Below are positions 1 through 5,271 of a stretch of DNA of 5,271 nt, in pieces. This stretch comes from Planctomycetota bacterium (lineage in GTDB: Bacteria > Planctomycetota > Phycisphaerae > WQYP01), in NCBI GenBank assembly GCA_021852225.1, contig JAJZOA010000264.1, positions 1-5,271 of the forward strand, given 5' to 3'. A program made the position numbers and the translations under genes. Numbering within the stretch: position 1 is the stretch's first letter; each line of letters opens with the position of its first letter. The notes under the pieces were generated by a model that saw only the letters and a list, made by a program, of their open reading frames with translations, did no database searches and was not told where the DNA came from.

Positions 1-945
1 CACACCCGTGGCCCGGTCAATGGATTCAATGCCATGCAGAGTCGGCAGCACTATCCCGCGAGTGGTCAGCAATGTGGACATGGGAAATGGATCGCCCAGT
101 TTGTGCAGTTCCCAGACCCGGGCGCTTAAGTCTCCCTGCGGGTTGCAGGCCATGGCGGCTTTAATGCCCGAAAGGTAAAGCGTTCCGGCCGGCCCGACAC
201 CCATCCACAAAAGATAATCATGGTTGGGAAATCGCATCAGTCCCGCCGCCGCACCACTTGCATAATCCAGCAGTTTTACCGTGTTAATCGGCGTATTAAA
301 CGCCAGTGCGACCTGGTCGCCGATGCGATTGCAATTAATGAGTTCGCCGATGCCGCCGGCCGCGGCCGGTGCCTTCCACAAAGGCCGTCCGGTGCTGATC
401 GAAAAAAGCATCAGTGTATTGGCCTGTTCAAGCAGCAATCCGCCCCGCATCATTTTGACAAATTGAAATGAATGCGGCCCAAGGTCCCGCTCATAGGCGA
501 GCAACAGCCGCCGCGCCAAGTTTCTTTGCATGGCAAACGAAGCCATAGGATTACCGCCGAAACCGTTGGCGATCATCACCTGTCCGTTAAACAGCATTCC
601 GTTGTTTACGATCATGATCTGACGGGCTGCGAACGCGCCCGGTGGTGGCATATTCGGCCGGACCAAGGGAATTGCGGTCCGGCGACTCCAGACTGTTTTT
701 CCCGTTTTGCATGATACCGCCAGAATGCGGTTCGGCGTCAGAAGTACAGCCAGATGGTTTTGAAAACCCAGCAGCGCGATGCGCTGTTCCTGAGGCAGCC
801 GCAGCGTCCACAGGCGATCTCCTGTGGCGCTGCGGCAGGCCCGCAGGCGAACGCCGGAACTGTTGATATGCGCCACCAAAAACAAATCAAAACGGTTCCA
901 TGCCGGATTCCGCTGTAACGGAATCAGAAGCGATCCGCGAATAGG
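1..945 (-). other. Second beta-propeller block (continues past window edge)
   Basis: From about residue 1085 onward the strand-rich pattern returns, with blade motifs T1125-G1126...W1130, T1165-G1166...W1170, T1269-G1270...W1274 and a fourth TG at T1397-G1398 cut by the window edge. The gap between the second and third motifs (about 104 residues) holds a long loop including a basic stretch NLARRLLLAYERD. The number of blades cannot be counted because the gene is incomplete here. Confidence 0.65.
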
Positions 946-3900
946 GTCGGCCACCGCAAAACCGGCCTTTGCTCCATAATCAAGCTTCGCCCGGTGGAAC
1001 AACGCCCCGGCCGGCGCTGCAGAGGATAGTTGCCGCACAATGCCGGCAAAATTGGTCGCCATGACCGAAGTCATTGGACCGGCCACCGGCACCGGGTAGC
1101 TCATAAGGCCATAATTGGCCAGCGAAAGTGCCGCATTCCAGTGGCCCAGGGCTGCGGTATTTCGGGCCATTGCACCCAGCCACCAGGCCTTCTGCTGAGG
1201 TGTGGACAAACCGCTGCGCATCGCCAGAAGCACACGTCCTGCGCTGGCAAACTTTTTTTCAGCCCGCAGTCGCCCCGCCAGCAGAATCGCCGCGTTCGTG
1301 CTGGCCACACTGTTGGGATACCGATGAATAATCTCGAACAGGCCAGCAGTTCCCGTTCCACTTTGCGCCTGTGCAAGCAGGGCTAGCGCAGCCTGATCAA
1401 ATGCGGCATACACGGGTCGGCCGAACGGCCGGATAATATCCCGATCGATAGCCATGCGAGCCACTGCGCCGGCCAGCATGGTGTTGTTGCCGACACGCAG
1501 CGGCGATTTTCTAAGGTCCGGATCCGACAGAATATTTGTCAACAGATGAAGCGCAGTTTGGATTTTACGTACTTGTATGTCATAACGAGCCAGATCGTAT
1601 CGCCACAATGCCTGCTGACGCGGTGACCGGGCCGAGAGCCGGGCCTGATTGAAAAAAAACGCCGCATCCGCGCCCGCCGCTCCAGTCCACTTCCGCGCGT
1701 TGCGGCCGAACTTGATACTGACGGCGAAAATGCGCGATGACATGGCCGATGCCGCCGTGGCCGGCCCAAGCGCGGTTACCGCATCAGCCAGCGAATGACG
1801 AGCAATCGACATGTGCCCTGTGCGATAAGCCACTTCCGCCAGGGTTAATCTGGGAAGCGGATTTCCAGGCTCGGCGGCAATTCGCCGAACCAGATACCGC
1901 TGGGCATCGGTCCAGCGGGAATAATCCATTACAATCTGGTCGTTGGCCACAATCACCTGGTGCCGGGTTACCAGCAAATTGCCCGGTTCCCCCGGTCGGC
2001 CGCCGCCAGCCATCGGCCATTTCACAAAATCGCGGGTTTTTCCTGTTCGCGTGCTGATTCTCAGCAATCCCTTATCCAGTGGCAGATACACCACCCGCCG
2101 GGTCAGGAAAGGTCTGGCCCGAAGTTCACCATACTGGCTTAGCGGTTGGCTCTTCCATATCACTTTGCCGGACGTAATATTCACGGAATCCACGCGGCGC
2201 CCCACGGTAAACAAATTTCCACGGCTGACACCCAGCGTCAAAAAGGCTCCGGAAAGCCGGGAGGGCCGCCACCGCCGCGATATCCGGCCCGTCCAGCGGT
2301 TAAATGCATAAATTCTTACACCGGTGCTCGGCGGTTCGCCATTGTTGTTATCCACGACAATCAGATTGTTGCGGTAAACAATCGGGGGATTGATTTTCCA
2401 CGGTAGTTGGCGGGGCACGGAACCCCAGCCGACATTTGCCTGGGCCGTATGCGCCAGTGACGTGAGTGTGAGCCAGGCAATTCTGCCGCTGGCGGCGTGC
2501 ACCGCCAGCGCCGCGCCATTTCCCGTGGCGATATACACCATACCATCAGCCATGGCGGGGATAATATCCAGCGGGCTGCTGCTGTAAGTTGCGCCGGTTA
2601 CCGTGCACAAATAACGGCTGTGTCGCACGAATCCCGTTGCCGCAACAATGCGAACAAGGAATAATTTTGTTTGGCCGGCACCGGCCTGCATGGATGAAAC
2701 AATCACGTAAACGCTGCGCGACGTGACCATAGGTGAACAGACTGCCTCGGCCACGGAACTGCCGCCCAGCAATGTCGCCACCGGGAGGCTCCAATTCGGA
2801 CGGCCGGTTTGCGCATTCAGGCAAACCAGCCGCGTTGCCGCAGCCTGACCATAGGGGGAATAATAAAACGGTGTGGGCGTGACGCTGTTATTGGTGATAA
2901 TCGCGTAAAGATTGCGACCCTGAACCGCCACCGAAAAATGATCCAGACTGTCCAGCAACGTATTGAGATTGCCGCTCGCCCGCGCAGCGGGCAGATGACC
3001 GCGCGGATAACGCCATTGCGCATAGCCGGATGCAATGCTCATGGCCCGCACACGTCCCATGGTATTCAGATACAGCGTTGAGCCATTGCGCGTGGGAAAT
3101 GAAAACATGATTCCCGCCGGGCTTCGCATCCGATGGTTCATCCGCAGACCGAAAAGCGCCAGCCGCTGCTGCAGCGAATTCCGCCAGGCGACATTCACCG
3201 GCCCTCCAGGCGGGGCGACAAAATTCAGCGAACTGATCGGAGCCTGCCACATGACCGCGCTGGGCGCGGTATCAAAATCCGGAATTTTATTCCGGCGGTA
3301 GTTGCCTTGAAATGTCATCCAACGTCGCGTTCGCCCGCGAACTTCGCCTGCCCGCAATCCGGTGGGGACAAGCGCTGCAGCCAGATGTTTCACCAGATTC
3401 ACCGGCGCTCCATTCACCAAGCCCAGCGCCTGGGGATATTTCTGTTTAAGTTCCCCTTCCAGTCGCCGGGCCAGAGCGTCCTGCCCGGCCAGCCACGCCG
3501 CCAGCGCGGCATGATCCAGCAGTTCCGGGCGCTGGGTCCGCATCGCCGGATGGTGCATCAGACTCAGCCATATTCGGGCCGCGGCGGCAAATGAGCCGCG
3601 CTCAAACAGCCGCGACGCCGCAAGCCGCAAAGCGGCCGCCGCCGCGGTGGCCGGAAAAAAGCTTCGGCCAACAGACATGAGGCTGTGAATCGACCCGAAT
3701 TTTTCAGCACGCGCCACGGCGTCCTTGGCCTGCAGTCCATAAAGCTGATCGTACATTCCCTGGCGCACCGCCGGCAGCCGCACCACCAGATGCCAGATAT
3801 ATGCCTCCACGGATTCGTAGGAATCAGGGCCGGTGGCAATAACCTTACGGCCAAACTGCTGGACAATTTTCTGATATTGACGGACGGCCTTGGCGACGTG

Positions 3901-4197
3901 GCCGCTTTTTACCAGATGATTGGCGGTACGCAGCATATCACGAGCGCCAAACGAATCATCGACCTGAATACGGGAAAAGGTGGCAGTCTGGCCGGCCTTC
4001 GTCGCGCCGGTTGCGGCCGGGGGCGGGACGGCGATCATCGGCCCGCGCATAATCCGCAACTGTTGCGCTTGAACACCCACGGCGATCGCAAGCGCCAATG
4101 CCGCGCCGAACCCGGCTCGCGCGATAGACTGGCATTTCCACGGGTTGCGGTGCCCCGCCGACATTTGACTGCGTTTGAATTTCATGAATGGTTCCAT
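1..4197 (-). CDS. Large exported protein with TPR-like helices and two blocks of PQQ/BamB-type beta-propeller blades (3' end outside window)
   Basis: A single minus-strand frame stays open from an ATG at 4197 to the left edge: 1399 codons with no stop, so the C-terminus is missing. Residues 1-44 look like a signal peptide. Residues about 84-255 are helical and TPR-like. W293-MTFQGNYRR opens the first propeller block, whose blades carry 'SG/TG...W' motifs at S390-W395, T464-W469, S570-W575, T636-W643, S676-W681 and T718-W727. Residues about 757-1040 are again TPR-like (RYPNS at 959-963; AEKKFASAGRVL at 979-990). A second blade block has motifs at T1125-W1130, T1165-W1170, T1269-W1274 and T1397 at the window edge. 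Such blades are known from BamB-like and quinoprotein-like families; I see nothing showing that PQQ is bound or that the protein is an enzyme. It follows mtnP by 30 bases without a terminator. AGGA lies 9 bases before this ATG; an in-frame ATG at 4185 (MKFKR) is an alternative. The likely place of action is the periplasm or outer envelope; the function is unknown. Confidence 0.88.
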   Translation of the reverse strand, partial: MEPFMKFKRSQMSAGHRNPWKCQSIARAGFGAALALAIAVGVQAQQLRIMRGPMIAVPPPAATGATKAGQTATFSRIQVDDSFGARDMLRTANHLVKSGHVAKAVRQYQKIVQQFGRKVIATGPDSYESVEAYIWHLVVRLPAVRQGMYDQLYGLQAKDAVARAEKFGSIHSLMSVGRSFFPATAAAAALRLAASRLFERGSFAAAARIWLSLMHHPAMRTQRPELLDHAALAAWLAGQDALARRLEGELKQKYPQALGLVNGAPVNLVKHLAAALVPTGLRAGEVRGRTRRWMTFQGNYRRNKIPDFDTAPSAVMWQAPISSLNFVAPPGGPVNVAWRNSLQQRLALFGLRMNHRMRSPAGIMFSFPTRNGSTLYLNTMGRVRAMSIASGYAQWRYPRGHLPAARASGNLNTLLDSLDHFSVAVQGRNLYAIITNNSVTPTPFYYSPYGQAAATRLVCLNAQTGRPNWSLPVATLLGGSSVAEAVCSPMVTSRSVYVIVSSMQAGAGQTKLFLVRIVAATGFVRHSRYLCTVTGATYSSSPLDIIPAMADGMVYIATGNGAALAVHAASGRIAWLTLTSLAHTAQANVGWGSVPRQLPWKINPPIVYRNNLIVVDNNNGEPPSTGVRIYAFNRWTGRISRRWRPSRLSGAFLTLGVSRGNLFTVGRRVDSVNITSGKVIWKSQPLSQYGELRARPFLTRRVVYLPLDKGLLRISTRTGKTRDFVKWPMAGGGRPGEPGNLLVTRHQVIVANDQIVMDYSRWTDAQRYLVRRIAAEPGNPLPRLTLAEVAYRTGHMSIARHSLADAVTALGPATAASAMSSRIFAVSIKFGRNARKWTGAAGADAAFFFNQARLSARSPRQQALWRYDLARYDIQVRKIQTALHLLTNILSDPDLRKSPLRVGNNTMLAGAVARMAIDRDIIRPFGRPVYAAFDQAALALLAQAQSGTGTAGLFEIIHRYPNSVASTNAAILLAGRLRAEKKFASAGRVLLAMRSGLSTPQQKAWWLGAMARNTAALGHWNAALSLANYGLMSYPVPVAGPMTSVMATNFAGIVRQLSSAAPAGALFHRAKLDYGAKAGFAVADPIRGSLLIPLQRNPAWNRFDLFLVAHINSSGVRLRACRSATGDRLWTLRLPQEQRIALLGFQNHLAVLLTPNRILAVSCKTGKTVWSRRTAIPLVRPNMPPPGAFAARQIMIVNNGMLFNGQVMIANGFGGNPMASFAMQRNLARRLLLAYERDLGPHSFQFVKMMRGGLLLEQANTLMLFSISTGRPLWKAPAAAGGIGELINCNRIGDQVALAFNTPINTVKLLDYASGAAAGLMRFPNHDYLLWMGVGPAGTLYLSGIKAAMACNPQGDLSARVWELHKLGDPFPMSTLLTTRGIVLPTLHGIESIDRATGV
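1078..1929 (-). other. Central TPR-like helical block inserted between the propeller blocks
   Basis: Residues about 757-1040 lose the beta-strand pattern and become helical: a stretch around LAEVAYRTGHMSIARHSLAD (residues 786-805), a long Ala/Leu/Arg-rich middle, RYPNS at 959-963 followed by AAILLAGRLRAEKKFASAGR, and AWWLGAMARNTAALGHWNAA from residue 1004. The 'RYPNS..A' and 'GHWNAAL' elements are typical of TPR repeats in envelope proteins. The boundaries are estimates from reading the translation. Confidence 0.6.
1948..3321 (-). other. First beta-propeller block (about six PQQ/BamB-like blades)
   Basis: Residues about 293-750. The block opens with W293-MTFQGNYRR, resembling the 'W..f.G...R' opening common in PQQ-like propeller proteins. 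It then has strand-rich units, several ending in a 'TG/SG-x-x-x-W' turn: S390-G391...W395, T464-G465...W469, S570-G571...W575, T636-G637...W643, S676-G677...W681, and a weaker T718-G719...W727. The spacing of about 40-105 residues means some blades carry long loops. Six motifs could be a whole propeller with a degenerate blade, or part of one completed by the second block. Confidence 0.7.
3433..3948 (-). other. N-terminal TPR-like helical region of the large protein
   Basis: Residues about 84-255 are helical with TPR-like spacing. Residues 84-115 begin FGARDMLRTANHLVKSGH and continue with A104 and the YQKIV stretch. Residues 186-216 contain a second helix pair around LFERGSFAAAARIW, and residues about 229-255 a third around LAGQDALARRL. 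The small-residue positions fit tetratricopeptide helices loosely; the match is degenerate and the exact repeat count is uncertain. TPR regions usually mediate protein-protein contact. Confidence 0.55.
4066..4197 (-). other. Predicted Sec signal peptide of the large propeller protein
   Basis: Residues 1-44 show a basic, unusually long n-region (K6, K8, R9, R17, K21, R27), a hydrophobic core AGFGAALALAIAVGV at residues 28-42, and a VQA site giving likely cleavage between A44 and Q45. If translation starts at the ATG at 4185, the n-region begins MKFKR and is of more ordinary length. No lipobox cysteine follows the core and no twin-arginine motif is seen, so plain Sec export with signal peptidase I cleavage is the simplest reading. 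Confidence 0.7.
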
Positions 4198-4206
4198 ACC
4201 ATAAAA

Positions 4207-4210
4207 TCCT
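4207..4210 (-). promoter_or_regulatory. Shine-Dalgarno-like AGGA for the large propeller gene
   Basis: On the minus strand AGGA sits 9 bases before the ATG at 4197, inside the 30-base gap after mtnP, and favours that start. The competing ATG at 4185 has a weaker GGAA 6 bases upstream (4192-4195). The spacing to 4197 is slightly long but acceptable. Confidence 0.45.
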
Positions 4211-4227
4211 GCTGGGGTGGGGGTGCG

Positions 4228-5133
4228 TTATTTCTGGAAATATCGCCCCCATAATGGCGCAAGCTCAAGGCGGTCCTTGGCTGGTATCCGGGATTTATCC
4301 GACCATATCCCCAGCGCCAGCGCCCGCTGGGAAGCGAATTCGCGATCACGCGTCGCCCAGATTGCGGGAATCGCGGCCCGCATAAGTTCCAACGCATTTT
4401 CTGACGCAACTTGCAGATGCGACATAATTTCCTTTAACAGTTCCCCCAAAGGCATGCCCCGCGGGTGCGGCTTCCAGCAGTCAAAATCTGTGACCAGTGC
4501 GATGGAGGCGTAAGCAATTTCCGCTTCGCGGGCGAGTTTCGCCTCCGGCATCAGGGTCATGCCGATCAGGTCTCCACCCCAGCTTTTATGCAGCAGAGAT
4601 TCGGCCCGCGTGGAAAACGCCGGGCCTTCCATGCACACGTACGTTCCCTGTGGATGAATCTCCATACGCTCCGCTAAATCTGCCCCTGCCGCAAGCACAA
4701 TCGCGTGAAGTTCCGGGCAAATCGGATCCGCAAAATCCACATGGACCGCCGCATGTTCGTAAAAGGTTCGAGCGCGGTGAACGGTGCGATCTATGGCCTG
4801 ATCCACAAGGACCAGGTCACGTGGGGCAATCGCTTCGTCCAGGCTGCCCACCGCGCCACTGGCTAAAATCCAGCGGCAACCGGCCAGTTTCAAAGCGAAT
4901 ATGTTTGCCCGATAAGGCACCTGCGTCGGATTCAGGCAATGGCCCGGACCATGCCGCGAAAGAATTGCCACGGGAACGCCCTGCCATTCCGCCAGAATGA
5001 CCGGGGCACTTGGCGGACCGAACGGCGTTTGTATTTCCACCGCCTGCCCATCCCCGGTCGCCAGCAACTGATCTCCCAGCCCTGACCCTCCAATAATGCC
5101 GATTCTTGCCGTCACCGCGTACCCCGGATTCAT
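4228..5133 (-). CDS. mtnP: S-methyl-5'-thioadenosine phosphorylase (MTA phosphorylase)
   Basis: A complete 301-residue cytosolic enzyme that converts S-methyl-5'-thioadenosine plus phosphate to adenine and 5-methylthioribose-1-phosphate, a step of methionine salvage and purine recovery. It belongs to the PNP/MTAP family 2 fold, usually a trimer of about 270-300 residues. The N-terminal IGIIGGSGL (residues 11-19, phosphate loop with S17) is followed by SRHGPGH with R60 and H61, and AVGSL at 94-98. Then come DQAIDRT (111-117), the substrate motif CMEGPAFSTRAES (167-179), GMTLMPE (191-197, M192 and T193) and TDFDCW (215-220). The D216/D218 pair is the signature of 6-aminopurine preference and argues against a guanosine/inosine phosphorylase, which carries Asn there. 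Oddities are G93 where the human enzyme has a phosphate-contacting Thr, and F266-A-S268 where many bacterial relatives have C-x-C. The TAA stop precedes the giant gene by 30 bases. The ATG start is chosen because IGIIGGSGL follows closely and an in-frame stop lies upstream at 5185-5187. Confidence 0.96.
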   Translation of the reverse strand: MNPGYAVTARIGIIGGSGLGDQLLATGDGQAVEIQTPFGPPSAPVILAEWQGVPVAILSRHGPGHCLNPTQVPYRANIFALKLAGCRWILASGAVGSLDEAIAPRDLVLVDQAIDRTVHRARTFYEHAAVHVDFADPICPELHAIVLAAGADLAERMEIHPQGTYVCMEGPAFSTRAESLLHKSWGGDLIGMTLMPEAKLAREAEIAYASIALVTDFDCWKPHPRGMPLGELLKEIMSHLQVASENALELMRAAIPAIWATRDREFASQRALALGIWSDKSRIPAKDRLELAPLWGRYFQK

Positions 5134-5270
5134 GTTGCTGGTTCCATGCCCCCAGCCGCGCGGCCAAGTGCATGAGACTTCTGATTATGATACGCCCCAC
5201 TCGGCAAAGAGCAATCACGCGGCCGCCAAAACGCAATCAGAGCATCGGGCATAACCGTTGCAGCACTGGC
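5130..5270 (-). CDS. Possible C-terminal end of an upstream gene (partial, unidentified)
   Basis: A minus-strand frame is open from the right edge and ends in TGA at 5130-5132, sharing the ATGA overlap with the mtnP start, an arrangement common between co-transcribed genes. The 46 visible codons read ASAATVMPDALIAFWRPRD and onward, ending GGMEPAT. I recognise no family. The only support is the open frame and the overlap; an open stretch this short can occur by chance in GC-rich DNA. If it is not a gene, the 138 bases upstream of mtnP are a leader or promoter region. Confidence 0.35.
   Translation of the reverse strand, partial: ASAATVMPDALIAFWRPRDCSLPSGAYHNQKSHALGRAAGGMEPAT
5142..5145 (-). 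promoter_or_regulatory. mtnP: Weak ribosome binding site GGAA for mtnP
   Basis: On the minus strand GGAA ends 8 bases before the mtnP ATG at 5133. It is a poor match to AGGAGG. The upstream open frame ends in TGA overlapping this ATG, so translational coupling may compensate. A GGGGG run at 5149-5153 is too far away (15 bases) to be the main site. Confidence 0.3.
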
Positions 5271-5271
5271 G

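Noticed and set aside
3133..3594. Plus-strand open frame of 153 codons
   Set aside because: It is antisense to the helical and first propeller regions of the large protein; its composition is typical of an antisense shadow.
1..4197. Quinoprotein alcohol or glucose dehydrogenase
   Set aside because: The blades resemble PQQ-type propellers, but the interleaved TPR-like blocks and the absence of recognisable catalytic or cofactor-site motifs do not fit these enzymes.
4211..4224. G-rich tract on the plus strand between the two genes as a G-quadruplex or terminator
   Set aside because: Only two G-runs (four and five Gs) are present, too few for a quadruplex, and there is no stem plus U-tract for a terminator in either direction.
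3685..4254. Plus-strand open frame of 189 codons
   Set aside because: It lies antisense to the giant minus-strand gene, crosses the gap into mtnP, and its translation is rich in Arg/His/Gly without any recognisable domain. It is a shadow of GC-rich coding sequence.
4497..5000. Plus-strand open frame of 167 codons
   Set aside because: It is fully antisense to mtnP, whose protein is clearly conserved. The Pro/Arg/Ser-rich translation has no domain pattern.
5187..5214. Sigma70-like promoter on the minus strand (TTGCTC at 5209-5214, TATCAT at 5187-5192, spacer 16)
   Set aside because: The match to both boxes is partial and the stretch may be the coding end of an upstream gene; a chance match of this quality is common, so it is not listed as a feature.

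Overview
The window holds two clearly supported genes and the possible tail of a third, all on the minus strand and probably co-transcribed from right to left. Base composition is moderately GC-rich. There are no tRNA or rRNA genes, insertion sequences, CRISPR arrays or other mobile-element signals that I can see. The combination of a very large exported protein mixing TPR-like helices with PQQ/BamB-type beta-propeller blades and a eukaryote-like MTA phosphorylase resembles Planctomycetota (Phycisphaerae-like) or a related PVC-group genome. That assignment is an inference from gene style, not from a marker gene.

Right edge (5130-5271): one minus-strand frame is open from the window edge to a TGA that overlaps the ATG of the next gene in an ATGA arrangement. 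It may be the last 46 codons of an upstream gene, which I cannot identify.

Centre right (4228-5133, minus): a complete 301-residue S-methyl-5'-thioadenosine phosphorylase (mtnP). It is the cytosolic enzyme that splits the methylthioadenosine left by polyamine and related pathways into adenine and 5-methylthioribose-1-phosphate. The phosphate-site and adenine-site residues are almost all recognisable.

Left four fifths (1-4197, minus): one uninterrupted reading frame of 1399 codons that starts 30 bases after the mtnP stop and runs off the left edge with no stop. It encodes a predicted exported protein: signal peptide, N-terminal TPR-like helices, a first set of propeller blades, a second helical block, then a second set of blades still continuing at the window edge. 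Recurrent 'TG...W' blade motifs and TPR-like stretches support this. No catalytic function can be read from it; a scaffold, binding or envelope-associated role is only a guess.

The short gap between mtnP and the giant gene contains no terminator, so they look like an operon, but no functional link between methionine salvage and the exported protein is evident. I found no convincing new biological system. The most noteworthy points are the split propeller/helix/propeller layout, the operon pairing, a shared sequence at both translation starts, and substitutions at two usually conserved spots of the phosphorylase.
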